A stretch of DNA of 64,000 bases, taken from Prorocentrum cordatum. Its lineage: Eukaryota; Sar; Dinophyceae; Prorocentrales; Prorocentraceae. The number at the start of each line of letters is the position of its first letter. Positions within the stretch are counted from its first letter, which is position 1. Shown here in pieces: positions 21,390 through 32,324 of the stretch. The DNA lies in assembly GCA_963575745.1 (NCBI GenBank), contig CAUYUJ010017788.1:93862-157861 (forward strand), given 5' to 3'. The notes beneath the pieces are model-generated. The model had not been told where the DNA came from and did not search any database. It saw only the letters and a program-made list of their open reading frames with translations. A program made the position numbers and the translations under genes.

Positions 21390-22555
21390 TCCTGGTTTTC
21401 GGAGCACCCCTGACACGCTTCGTGGTCCCATAGGGGGGGCTCCACCTAGGGTAGGGGTCGTGCGGCGACGTTCGCATGTGCCCCCGCCGCACATTTCGGC
21501 ACACCACATGACCACATAAGGAGCGCCACCGAAGGCCCCAGTGGCGACGTTCGCAGACGTCCGCGCCGCACATGTCGGCACGCCCATCACACGTTCCGTG
21601 GCACCATAGGGGGGCTCCACCGAAGGCTCCAATGGCGACGTTCCCAAGCGTCCCCGCCGCACATGTCGGCATACCCCTCACACGCTGCGTGGCCCCATAC
21701 TGGGGCTCCACCTGGGGCTCCAGTAGCGACATTCGCATGCGCCCCCGCCGCACATGCCGCAACACCCCTTGCACGCTTCGTGGCCACAGATGGAGCTCCA
21801 CCTGAGGCCCTAGTGGCGACGGTCGCTTGCGTCCCCACAGCCCATTTCGCCCACCCCCGCACACGTTTCGTGGTCCCACAGAAAGCCAACCGAGGGCTCC
21901 GGTGGCGACGTTAGCAAGCGCCGCCGCCGCCGCACACGTCGGCACATCGCTCACACATTTCATGGCCACGCAGAGAGCTCCACCGGTCTCATGCGTTCCC
22001 GTCGCACATCTCGCCACACCCCCCACACGCTGCGTGGCCCCATAAAGGAGCTCCACCGAAAGCCCCAGTGGCGACTTTCGCATGCGTACCCGCCAGACCT
22101 TTCGGCACAGCCCTTACACACTTTGTCGCCCCATACATGTTTCGCGCCCCCATAGGGGGCCCCACCGAAGGCCGGCTCTCAATTGGTGACGGTCCCCTGC
22201 ACCCCCGCCGCCCCTGTCGGCACACATCCCGCACGCTTCGTGGCCCCAGAGGAGGCTGCACCGGAGGCCTCAGTGGCGACGGTCGCTTGCGTCCCCACAC
22301 CCCTCGCACGCTCCGTGGCCTTATATGGAGTCCAACCGAAGCCCCCAGTGGCGACGTTCGCATGCATCCTCGCCGCACATTTCGGCACACACACACACAC
22401 ACACACGCATACCCACACTGCTCGTGGCCCCACAAGGGGCTTCACCCAAGGCTCCAGCGGCGACGTTCGCAGCCGTGCCCGCCTCACATTTCGGCACGCT
22501 CCCCCCCCCCCCACGCACACGCACACAGAGACATACACACACACACACACACACA

Positions 22556-22623
<68 letters not shown>

Positions 22624-23310
22624 CAAACACACACACACACACGTACCGTGGCCCCACAGGGGCCCCAACCCAGAGCTCCAGCGGCGACCTTCGCATACGT
22701 CCCACTGCACAGGTCAGACACCCCAGACATACGCCTCGTGGCCCCATGAAGAGCAACACATACGACCCTAGGCCCTGGAGTCGACGTTCGCTTGCGTCCC
22801 CGCCGTGCATGTTGGCACACCCCGCACGCGCATCGTGGTCCCACAGGAAGCTACACCGAAGGCTCCAGTGGCGACTTTCGCAAGCGCCCCCGTCGCAAAT
22901 TTCGGGGCACATCTCACACGCTTCGTGGCCACACCAGGAGCTCCACTGAAGCCTTCAGTGGCGGCGTTCGCATGCGTCCCCGCCGTCCATGTCCGCACAC
23001 CCCCCACACGTCCATTGGCCCCACAAGGAGCTTTACGTAAGGCTACAATGTCGACGTTCGCATGCGCGTCCAACACCCCTGCACGCACGTGGCCACATGG
23101 GAAGCTCCACTAGAGGCCTCAGCGGCAACGTTAGCATGCGCCCACGCCGCACATTTCGGCACACCCCTCACACGCTTCGTGGCTCAATAGGAAGCTCCAC
23201 AGAGGGCCCTGGTGAGGACGTTCGCATACGCCCCCGCCGCTCATTCCGGCACACACGTCACACCTTTCGAGGTCCCACTGGGAGCTCCACGGAAGGCTTC
23301 TGCATCAGCG
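21390..23310 (-). repeat. ~93-bp tandem repeat, about 19-20 units
   Basis: Minus-strand unit: GGGGCCACGAAGCGTGTGAG, GTGTGCCGAAATGTGCGGCG, ATGCGAACGTCGCCACTGGG, CCTTCGGTGGAGC. The period of 93 bp equals 31 codons, so frames stay open on both strands for hundreds of codons. Whether any is expressed cannot be told; I treat it as satellite. (CA)n and (GCAC)n expansions interrupt it at 22389-22640. Confidence 0.88.
22389..22640. repeat. (CA)n and (GCAC)n expansions inside the ~93-bp array
   Basis: CA run at ~22389-22410, CA at ~22530-22555, then ~70 bp of GCAC repeats to ~22623 and CA again. Confidence 0.93.
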
Positions 23311-23374
23311 ATCTCCTTCGCCCCCTCCGCCCACTTCGGCAGACGATCGGGCCCTTCGCCAGGAGAAGTTTTAC

Positions 23375-23554
23375 GTTGATGACGATGATGATGATGCTGA
23401 TGATGATGATGATGATGATGACGATGAAGATGGAGTTGACGATGACGATGGCGATGATGATGCTGCTGATGGTAATGATGATGGTGATAATGATGCTGAT
23501 GATGATGACGATGCTGATGATGATGCTGATGATGAAGATGATGATGATCATGAA

Positions 23555-23642
<88 letters not shown>

Positions 23643-23736
23643 CTGATGCTGATGATGATGATGTTGATGCTGATGCTGATGCTGATGCTGATGCTGATGC
23701 TGCTGCTGCTGATGCTGATGCTGATGCTGATGCTGA

Positions 23737-23780
<44 letters not shown>
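23375..23780. repeat. (GAT)n / (GCTGAT)n tract
   Basis: ~400 bp of GAT with interspersed GCT triplets. Confidence 0.96.
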
Positions 23781-23781
<1 letters not shown>

Positions 23782-24044
23782 GAGGAGGAAGGAGGCGAGG
23801 AAGAAGGAGGGAGGAAGCACGTAGGGCGCTGCCTCTTCAAAACGAGGACCCGCCACCACAGGACGTCCGGCGGGCCCCGTCCTTGGCTTGGTGCCGCCGA
23901 GACGGTGGCTCGATCTGCCCTCGCTGGCCTCCATCGGCCCCCTCTTGCCGCGGGCCTCTGCCGATGGCGAGGCGCGAGCTTCTCGACCCCAAGCTCCGCT
24001 GATGGAAGCCGAACCCACAGGTTTCGTTTTCGCTCGAGAGCCCA

Positions 24045-24200
24045 ACTTCCTCCTCCTCCTCCTCCTCCTCCTCCTCGTCCTCCTCCTTCCCCTCCTCCTC
24101 CTCCTCCTCCTCCTCCTCCTCCTCCTCATCCATCTCCTCCACCTCCTCCTCCTCCTCCTCATCATCATCATCCCCCCCTCATCCTCATTCTCCTTGTCCT
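24045..24200. repeat. (CTC)n tract
   Basis: Polypyrimidine trinucleotide repeat. Flanks contain no recognised exon. Confidence 0.93.
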
Positions 24201-24465
24201 CCACCGCCTCCTCCTCAACATCATCCGTTTCGACGCCGAGGGATCGAAAAGTTGTCTCCCCACCGCCAGGCCTGCCTCCGCTCAAAGACGCCTCCGCCCT
24301 CGAGCCACGCGACCCGCCCGATCGAGTTATGCACGCCGCGGACAGGCACGTGGCCGAGTGTGGGCCTGCAGCCGACCAGCGACTGCTCGTGTTCCTGCTC
24401 GTTAACATGTGTCACGTGTGCGGAACTACGCTGTCGATGCCGCGCTTTCCTGCGGCTTTGCTGCG

Positions 24466-24640
24466 TTCCTGCTCGCAACGCGCACCGCAGAGGCGGCGGA
24501 GAGCTTGAGAGATCCACCTGCCAGGAAGGGGGAGCTGCACGGTCAGAGAGCATGGATAGCGCGTCGCGGCGGCGGTCCCTGTGACACACCACTGTGGCTT
24601 GCAGGCTGATGCCAGCGCGTAGCTCCGCTTCGAAGGAAGG
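24466..24640. repeat. Dispersed repeats: hairpin arm copy and CTTGCAGGCTGATGC element
   Basis: 24466-24526 (GCTGCGTTCCTGCTCGCAAC, GCGGCGGAGAGCTTGAGAGA) matches one arm of the hairpin at 51033-51175, and the following ~30 bp match that hairpin's outer flank. 24551-24640 (CTTGCAGGCTGATGCCAGCG) matches 29880-29965. Confidence 0.75.
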
Positions 24641-24864
24641 GAGGTCGGGACGAGCTCGGAACGCGGATGCTCAGGGACTGGGATGTGACTGGCGTGTCGC
24701 GATCCCGAAAGGGGCCCAAGGACACGCAGATAAGTAGGCACAAATCCCAGGCTCCCCCCTGTTTTCCGATATTCTCCTAGTTTTCGTCTTCCTCCCCTCC
24801 ACTCCCCATGTTCTCTTAAACATTGGAATCGGCGATAACCTGTATCTATGTACTTTTTCCCCTC

Positions 24865-25060
24865 CTTAATCCCTTCCCCCTCCTCCTCCTCCTCCTCCTC
24901 CTCCTCCTCCTCCTCCTCCTCCTCCTCCTCCTCCTCCTATTCCTCCTCCTCCTTCTCCCCCTCCTCCTCCTGATCCTCCTGATCCTCCTGATCCTCTCCT
25001 CCTCCTCCTCCTCCTCCTCCTCCTCCTCCTCCTCCTCCTCTTCCTCCTCCTCCTCCTCTA
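24865..25060. repeat. (CTC)n tract linked to repeat C copy 1
   Basis: ~195-bp polypyrimidine tract ending immediately 5' of repeat C copy 1. Confidence 0.94.
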
Positions 25061-25061
25061 G

Positions 25062-25215
25062 AACGAAACTAGAACGAGGACAACATCGGGAGAGACTAAA
25101 TCGAGAATCTCGGAGATCCAGCGGCTCTGGAGGACGTCTCGTGCGTCGTGGCCTTCTCAAAGCGTTGCGGATCGCTCCAGGAATGTTCCGGAACACCCTG
25201 GAACGGAATCCCACC
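25062..25215 (+). mobile_element. Repeat C copy 1, downstream of (CTC)n
   Basis: TAAATCGAGAATCTCGGAGA, then GCGGCTCTGGAGGACGTCTC, GGCCTTCTCAAAGCGTT and GTTCCGGAACACCCTGGAAC. Same order as at 56985-57125 and 59325-59495, each immediately after a (CTC)n tract. Confidence 0.75.
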
Positions 25216-25284
25216 AGCCCTCTGGGCGTTGGTGGTTTAAAGGGTTTCCTCTTCCACCCCTCCCATTTCCCCTCCGGGGAAGGG

Positions 25285-25526
25285 TTTATCACTGTTCCCT
25301 ATTAATATACAACCCCTCCCCCAGGCGACTGGGAGCCAACCCAGGTCCATGCGGCCCCCCCACCATCCCTTGTGCAAAAAAAAAAAGACACTCTGCCTCC
25401 GAATTCGGCGCATGCGCAGCGAACCCGATGCGGCCTCACCCGACCATCCCTGTCCAAAAACAATACAGAGTACATTTGGCGGCGGCGGCGGCTGCGGCGG
25501 CGGCGACTGCAGCGGCTACGGCAGCC

Positions 25527-25557
<31 letters not shown>

Positions 25558-25840
25558 GGCGGCGGCGGCGGCGGCGGCGGTGCGGCGGCGACGGCGGGCG
25601 GCCGGCGGCGGCGGCGCGGAAGCGGCGGCGGCGGGCAGCGGCGGCGGCGGCGGCGGCGGCGGCGGCTGCGGCGGCGGCGGAGGCGGCGGCGGAAGCGCCC
25701 ACAGTAGCTGCCCGTCCAAATACGAACGCTGAATATGCTGAGGCTTGGGCCAGACTCGGGTGTTACGTATGTGCTGGGAGGGCGGGTGGGAGTGAGCGAG
25801 ACGGCTTGCGGGCGGGGATGGAGGCTTGACCACTGTTCCC
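25285..25840 (+). repeat. Tandem duplication with (GGC)n core, copy 1
   Basis: Starts CTGTTCCCTATTAATATACA, contains CATGCGCAGCGAACCCGATG, a ~220-bp (GGC)n core, then CTCGGGTGTTACGTATGTGC and GTGAGCGAGACGGCTTGCGG. Repeated head-to-tail by the next feature. Confidence 0.88.
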
Positions 25841-26123
25841 TATCAGTATACACCCCCTCCCCCAGGAGACTGGGAGCAAACCCAGGTCAATGCGGGCCCC
25901 CCCGCCCTTCCCTGGTAAAAAACAATTCAAACACACACTCTGCCCCCACCATCCCTTGTGCAAAACAATACAAAAGACACTCTGCCTCCAACTTCGGAGC
26001 ATGCGCAGCGAACCCGATGAGGCCTCCTCCCACCATCCCTGCCTAAAAACAATACAGAGTACACTTGGCGACGGCGGCGGCGGCGGCTGCGGCGGGGGCG
26101 GCGGCTGCGGCTTCTGCGGCGGG

Positions 26124-26162
<39 letters not shown>

Positions 26163-26505
26163 TGCGGCGGCGGCGCGGCGCGGCAGCGGTGGCGGCAGCG
26201 ACTGCGGCGGCAGCGGCTGCGGCGGCGGCGATTCGGCAGCGGCGGGCGGCGGCGGCGGGCGGCGCGGTGGCTGTGGCGACGGCGGACACCGGCGGCGGCG
26301 GCGGCGGCGGCGCGGCAGCGGTGGCGGCGGCGGCGGCGGGCGGCGGCGGCGGCGGCGGCGGCGCCCGCAGTAGCTACCCATTCAAAGACGACTGCTGCAT
26401 ATGCTGCGGCTCGGGCCAGGCTCGGGTGTTACGTCTGTGTTGGGAGGGCGGTCGGGAGTGAGCGAGACGGCTTGCGGGCGGGGAGGGAGACTCTTGACCC
26501 CTCCC
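25836..26505 (+). repeat. Tandem duplication with (GGC)n core, copy 2
   Basis: Same order as copy 1, with a longer (GGC)n core (~26068-26370) and an extra ~70-bp internal repeat of the ACCATCCCTTGTGCAAAACA segment. Confidence 0.88.
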
Positions 26506-26649
26506 CCATACCCCCTCCCCTGGACCTGGACGAGGGGGTTTCGCGAGGCGTCAGGGCGTCAGGGCGTCCAAAACGGCTTCGGCGAGGAAGCCCAAACCGT
26601 TGGTTTTACATGGGTTTGGGCTCCATTTGGGCCTTTTGGGGGGCCCTAA

Positions 26650-27460
26650 TTCAAGCTCGCCTCTTGTTTGATCGATCCTCCAAAATGGCCCAAAGATGGC
26701 CCAAAGAAGCGCCCAGGAGGCCGCAAGGGTGCCCCAAGAGGGCCCCATGAGGTGGCCAGGAAGCCCCAAGAGGCTCCCAGGATGCCCCCAAGAGACCCCC
26801 CAGAGGCACCCAAGATGCTCCAAGAAGCCTCGGCGAGAATGTCAAATCACTGATTCCACTAAGGTTTTAGCCACACGTTTTAGCCACATGTTGGCCTCTT
26901 TGGGGGGCACTGAATAAGATGACTCCAAGAGCGCCTGGGGAAACCCAAGATAACCTCCAAGATGGCACAAGATATCCCAAGACGTTTCATAATTGTTCCC
27001 ACGATGTTCCAAGATGTCCCAAGACCGCTCCAAGACGGCCCCCAGTGGCCAAAGAGCTCCCCCAGGAGGCCCCGAAGAGGCCCAAATTTCAGGAAATTCT
27101 GTGCGCTTGACTTTCTCGCCTTTTCGCGTCCGATGGCCATCCGAAGCCTCAAGATGGCTCCAAGATGCCCCAAGAGGGCCCCAAGAGAGGCTCAAGAGAG
27201 CCCGAAGACGGCCCCCAAAGCGCCCAAGAGCGCTCCAAGAGCGCCCCAAGAGCGCCCTAATGATCGCTGCGTGTTTGATCGGTGTCCTCCAAGATGGCCC
27301 CAAGAGCGCTCCCAAGGCTCCCGCGAGCGCTTCAAGAGGGCCCCAAGAGGCGCCCAGGAGGCCACAAAAAGGCGCCCAAGAAGCCTCCAACATGCTCCCA
27401 ACAGACGCTCTCCGAGGCACCCAAGACGCTCCAAGAGGCCTCCACTGGGGAACCCTTCCT
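26650..27460. repeat. CCAAGAGGCCC-type minisatellite, locus 2
   Basis: ~800 bp of CCCCAAGAGGGCCCC-like units, with an AT-richer module at 27085-27140 like that at 13548-13625. Confidence 0.88.
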
Positions 27461-27523
27461 CTGTGTGCTGCCCACTTCCCTGATCGAGGCAATTCCTCTG
27501 GGCATCGTTTCTGGATGGGCTGG

Positions 27524-28170
27524 TGGGGTTACTTTTGCGCCGCAGCCGCAGGCGAGAGCGCCAGCGGCGAGTAAGGTCCGAGCGAACCGCACAAGAGCCT
27601 AATTGCCGAACGCCGACGGGACGGCGACCTAAGCAGCACCTGAGCGGGCGGGCCTGCGTGAGGGGGGGGCGGGCTGCAGCTGCTAGGAACCAGGCCCAGG
27701 AGCGCGCGCATGCACGATGAACCAACCAGTGTTGGGGCGCACCCAAAATGGCGCGGGGGTGGTACCAGGATGTGGCTAGGAAAATCATCATTAGTACACT
27801 GGAACAGCTACCAGGAGACCATACTGGCCAAGAACTGGTGCATAGGGTGGCGCCACCAAAGTCGCACACCGAGACTCCTGTGCGGGCAATACGTTTGTCT
27901 ATATCCACTGCAGCGTGGAGTTTCGGGTTCCCTTCCCAAGAAACCCGAGGCGCACTGGATATGGATAAATTTGCCCCCTAGAGGCTCGATTTTTATCCAT
28001 ATCCAGTGCGCCTCGGCCTTGTGGCGCCGCTTCCAAAAAAAGTCCAAGAGGCACTGGATATGGATATGAGTATTGCATGCATCCTGGCGGGGTTACTTTT
28101 TTAGTCAGCGGCCGCGGGCGAGCGCGCCGGCGGCGTGTCAGGTCAAAGCGGGCTACGCAGAGACTAATTA
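27524..28170. repeat. Direct repeat pair (GGGGTTACTTTT) around a perfect hairpin
   Basis: 27524-27610 and 28089-28170 share GGGGTTACTTTT, a GCGAGCGCGCC-like stretch and CCTAATT-like ends in the same orientation. The hairpin at 27946-28015 lies between them. Confidence 0.65.
27946..28015. repeat. Perfect 24-bp hairpin
   Basis: CGAGGCGCACTGGATATGGA + TAAA at 27946-27969 is perfectly inverted at 27992-28015, with a 22-nt loop. A third copy of the core (GGCACTGGATATGGATA) sits at ~28050-28067. Confidence 0.92.
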
Positions 28171-28885
28171 GGCAAAGGAAACGCGGGAAAAACATACAGA
28201 GCGACGGGCGAGGCCCCAACTAAGCGCGGCCGAGGCCTCAGACGGGGGGCCGCCGGGACTAAGACTGGGGTGAGCTGCCAGCGGGCACAGCTGCAAGTCA
28301 GTCGGAGGCGCCACAAGTCGGAAAATCAACGACGGCCAGGGACAACTCCGAAAGAGAAAACAGGATACCGTACTTTAGACGACTGCCAGGCACCAGGGTG
28401 GCCGTGGCCAACGAAACGTCGGTCGAGGTGGGTAAGAGAAATGCAAAGGCGAGGCCCCGGACGGCGCGAAGCGCGGAAACCAGGGTGGTCCAAAGGACCG
28501 TCGACCAAGAATTGTTGCCAGAAGCAAGAGCGCCAGCTAGCTGCAACTCCCAGGGTGGCGGATGCCGAAGGACCCGAGGCAGCAGCACGCACGAGCGCGG
28601 GGAAGTGGCATAGCCGCGACGCAAGCCAAAATGGCGCGGGTCACCACGTGCCTGTGCGAAGGGGTGTCAGGTAGACCCAGCACGGGCCGTCGAAGCACAA
28701 CGCACAGGGCAGACACCAGGAAGGACGAGCGTACGAGTACCTCCAATGAGCGAAAGCCGACTCATGATGCCTCGGACGTGTCGGCCAGTGAACGTGGAAT
28801 GACGAGAAGGCAGCATTTCAATTACATGCATATCGTAATAGCGGCTGCGCTGCTGTACCAAGGCGGCGGTAACTCAAGCGCCTCG
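28170..28885. other. Single-copy sequence, no gene recognised
   Basis: Several plus-strand frames of 70-190 codons, charged composition, no domain identified. Confidence 0.4.
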
Positions 28886-29128
28886 TTTCGCTCCTCCTCC
28901 TCCTCCGAGTCATCATCATCAGAATCCCTTCTCCTCCTCCACCTCCTCCGAATCATCAGATTCCGTCCTCATCCGAATCATCATCATCAGCAGCATCAGC
29001 ATCATCACCACATCCACCGCCACCACAACCACCACGACAATCATTACCAGCATCATCAGCATAATCGTCGTCATCATCATCACCAGCATCAGCATCATAA
29101 TCGACATCAGCAGCAGCATCATCATTAG

Positions 29129-29172
<44 letters not shown>

Positions 29173-29203
29173 CCATCACCATCACCATCACCATCACCAT
29201 CAC

Positions 29204-29237
<34 letters not shown>

Positions 29238-29705
29238 GTCATCATCTGCATCATCATCAGCATAGTCATCATCATCAACATCATCATATTCGAAATCCTC
29301 ATCTTCACCATCATCCTCATTCGCATCCTCATCATCAGCAACAGCAAAGCAAGCAGCAGCAGCAGCAACATCATCCCCATCCTCATCCCCATCCGTATCA
29401 TCATACAAATGGTCCTCCTCCAGCAATAGCATCAACCGCATGTTCATCTTCGTCATCATCAGCATCCTCACCGTCACCTCCTCCTCCTCCTCATCATCAT
29501 CATCACCATCACTACCACCACCACCGCCATTATTAGCAGCATCAGCATCAGCATCAAGATCAGCAGCATCATTATTACCATCGCCAGCTCACCATCATCA
29601 TCATGATCATCATGATCATCATCATCATCATCATCATCATCATAATCATCATCATCATCATCATCATCAGTATCATCATCATCAGCATCAGCATCATCAG
29701 GCGGG
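28885..29705. repeat. (ATC)n tract, about 800 bp
   Basis: ATC/CAT repeats with GCA and CAC interruptions, producing poly-His, poly-Asp and poly-Met frames. Confidence 0.96.
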
Positions 29706-29879
29706 CAACCATCAAATTGTGGCTCACGCTCTCCTGCCCCCTCGACATCCCTGGACCTCCGCTGGATATGTTGTTCCAACCCAGGTGCCGTGCTCTTCGA
29801 TCTGAACCCCCAGACCATTAGAAATGGTCACGCAAGAGAGAGAGTCGCCCGAGGGAGAAGGCCTGCGATCAGGATCCCT

Positions 29880-29965
29880 GGCGTAGCGCGTTCGTTGCGG
29901 CGGCCCCTGCGACACGCCGTGCCTTGCAGGCTGATGCTAGCGTGTCGCTCCGCGTCGTGGGACAA
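29880..29965 (+). repeat. CTTGCAGGCTGATGC dispersed repeat, copy 2
   Basis: Matches 24551-24640: TAGCGCGTTCGTTGCGGCGG, TGCGACACGCC, CTTGCAGGCTGATGC and GTGTCGCTCCGCG. Confidence 0.8.
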
Positions 29966-30284
29966 GCCTTCAGCGTGGATGCTGGGAGAATGTGGCCTGC
30001 TTAATTTTCGTGTCGCGCCCGAGCGTGGTGGGCCAGAAATGGTGGCGCGATTCGCCAAGCAGACGCCCACGAGCGTAGACATATGGGGCCCACGGATGGG
30101 AAAAAGAAACAGGATCGGACCGCAGGGTCGCCACCCTCGGCATCCTGTCTCTGAAGCCTCCGAAGGTCTCAAAGGAGGTTCCTTCGCCGAAGGAGGAGAG
30201 AAGCGAGAGGGGCGGCAGGCCGTCTCGGGGGGCGGCGGGGGCTTCTCGGAAACCCTCCGGCCTTCCGAGGACCACTCTGTGCCT

Positions 30285-30400
30285 CCGCCTCCGCCTCCTC
30301 CTGCTCCTCCTCCTCCTGCTCCTCCTCCTCCTCCTGCTCCTCCTCCTCCTCCTCCTCCTCGCTCCTCCTCCTCCTCCTCCTCCTCCTCCTCCTCCTCAGG
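30285..30400. repeat. (CTC)n tract
   Basis: Polypyrimidine repeat with TGCTCC interruptions. Confidence 0.93.
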
Positions 30401-30511
30401 AGGTCTATGAGAGTCCTCGCCGAAGTCTCCTGAGGCTGCCCATCCTTCGCCCAAAAAAGGGTGGAGAACGGATCAAGGCCCCACCTCGCACAACGACCCC
30501 CTCCTCAGACA

Positions 30512-30588
30512 TCCGACGTCGTGATCTTTTTTTTTTTTTTTTTTTGGCTCGATGTCCTGTCGGACGCAGCCGTCCGACGTCGTGATCT
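30512..30588 (-). mobile_element. Tiny poly(A) retroposed insertion with 16-bp target duplication
   Basis: TCCGACGTCGTGATCT at 30512-30527 is repeated exactly at 30573-30588. Between them, on the minus strand, lie 27 nt (CGGCTGCGTCCGACAGGACA + TCGAGCC) followed directly by a ~18-nt A run. Direct repeats plus a poly(A) tail are the classic signature of target-primed reverse transcription. The source RNA is unidentified; the 3' GAGCC(A) could be a tRNA-like end. Confidence 0.8.
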
Positions 30589-30719
30589 GGACCTCTTCCC
30601 AAGGACCGGCCTCTCGTCCTGAGTCGTGTTTTGACAATCCGGGGGCCTGGCAGAGGGGAAACCCAGTGGCCAACAAAACTCCCTCTGAGCGTCTTTCACC
30701 GCGTTGGGATGCCAGGATC

Positions 30720-30855
30720 CTTCTTCTCCTCCTCCTCCTCCGCCTCCTCCTTCTCCTCCTCCCCCCCCTCCTCACACCCTCCTCCTCCTCCTCCTCCTCC
30801 TCCTCCTCCTCCTCCTCCTCCTCCTCCTCCTCCTCCTCCTCCTCCTCCTCACCAT
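30720..30855. repeat. (CTC)n tract
   Basis: Polypyrimidine repeat, almost pure from 30779. Confidence 0.95.
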
Positions 30856-31049
30856 ACGACGACGATAGTGATGATGATCACGACGGCGACGACTCCGCGA
30901 ACGACAACGAGATGAACGGAGGGCCTGCTCGCGAGCGCAGGGGCAAGGGCCCGCGTGTGCCAGTAGTGGGACAGCAGCGAGATGGAGCCTGGGATTCGCA
31001 GGCTGGTCAGCGGCAGGCGGGAGGCAGGCGAGGCCCGCACCCCGCCCCA

Positions 31050-31255
31050 CGCTCCTCCTCCTCCTCATCCCCGCTCTCCTCCACCTCCTCCTCCCTCTCC
31101 TCCTCCTCCTCCTCCTCCTCCTCCTCCTCCTCCTCCTCCTGCTCCTCCTGCTCCTCTCGCTCCCACCTCCTCCTCCCTCTCCTCCTCCTCCCTCTCCTCC
31201 TCCTCCTCCTCCTCCTCCTCCTCCTCCTCCTCCTCCTCCTCCTCCTCCTCCACTC
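31050..31255. repeat. (CTC)n tract
   Basis: Polypyrimidine repeat. 31391-31411 downstream (TAAATCGAGGAGAATCTGGA) weakly resembles repeat C. Confidence 0.93.
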
Positions 31256-31417
31256 AAGCACATGCGGCTCGAGGGCCTCTGTTGTGGCTTTGGCTCCATC
31301 GGGTAGGCCCTCAGACGTTCCTCGATGCCGCACTGTGGCACTTGAGTGGCACCCGCTGCCCAGGCCAGCGAACCTAGGTTGTCGGGTCGGCTAAATCGAG
31401 GAGAATCTGGAGTAACG

Positions 31418-31835
31418 TTCATGCGCGACACGTGCGAAAAGGACGGGCAGTGGCAGCAGGGAGCTTGGCTGTAGGCACCGAGACCCGACCCCATCTTCTA
31501 CTGTGCTGGTTTTGGTGCATGCGGCAGATGCGAGAAGGGCGAGCAGATTCGGCATGCTCAGCTGTTGCCGAAAGCGATGTGGGAACAGAAGCCTGGCCCG
31601 ACTGTCACCAGCTACAATGCTCGGATCAGCAAGTGCGGGAAGGGCGGACAGAAACAGTGGAAAACGGCTGCTGAGCGAGATAGCAAAACGCCGTGCGAGC
31701 CGCCCCCCATCCGCTACAAAGTTTGGACCAGCACGTGAGAGAAGGCGAACGGTGGCAGCAGGCAGGCATTTGGCTGGAACAACACGCGGTCTACTCGGCA
31801 TGCTGTCACCTATCATGCCGCAATGGGCAAGCGTG
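31418..31835 (+). pseudogene. Degenerate PPR-repeat protein fragment
   Basis: Four decayed pentatricopeptide units: CEKDGQWQQGAWL at ~31432, CEKGEQIRHAQLLPKAMWEQ then GPTVTSYNARISKCGKGGQ (31529 and 31634), and EKANGGSRQ with VTYHAAMGK (~31736-31830). Unit starts are 97, 105 and 102 bp apart, against the 35-codon (105-bp) PPR period. The SYNA.IS.C.KGGQ consensus is typical of organellar RNA-binding PPR proteins, which dinoflagellates have in large numbers. Stops (TAG after GAWL; TGA where Cys is expected in unit 4) and a frame change after unit 1 show it is not functional. No further PPR unit is obvious in the ~270 codons downstream, although RYNAALGQ at ~31890 may be a fifth remnant. Confidence 0.7.
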
Positions 31836-32324
31836 CTAGTTTGGGCTCACATCGTATTGCCTCCGCGGCCTGTCGGCGCATTCTCAGGTATAATGCCGCA
31901 TTGGGCCAGCCGTGTGTTTTCGTCATCTGGGACGGAATGCTCCCGTTCATCGTGCAGAGTGCCTTGATGAACAATGGCTTCGGTTTCTCCGCGTATGTGC
32001 TGTACACCACGGGCGGAAGTATGTATTTGTTTCACGCTCTTGAGACGTATCCCATGTGCGGAAAGGCGCCCTTGAGCATGAGGTGCGTCCAATAAGGTGA
32101 AAGGCTCGTCCCAAATCTTATGTCAATGCTATTCCCGAATGGTGGGCCTTGAATGTTCACTATGTCTACTGCTTGGTGGTGGCTTCCATGCGTGCGGTGG
32201 TCTGCTTGTAATATTTCCTAGCTGGGCCGTGATATTTCACACTCGCATTGTTTTGGAGGTTGCGTTTGTCGGTCATGGGAGCTCGTGGAGTTATTCTGCC
32301 AGTGCGTGCGCGTGCTCATCCATG

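Noticed and set aside
23375-23780. Met-rich or Asp/His-rich proteins from GAT and ATC tracts
   Set aside because: Pure trinucleotide translation; same for 28885-29705.
28622-28637. Second spliced-leader match (AGCCAAAATGGC)
   Set aside because: Only 12-13 bases match and the TACGGA end is absent; likely chance or an old decayed piece.
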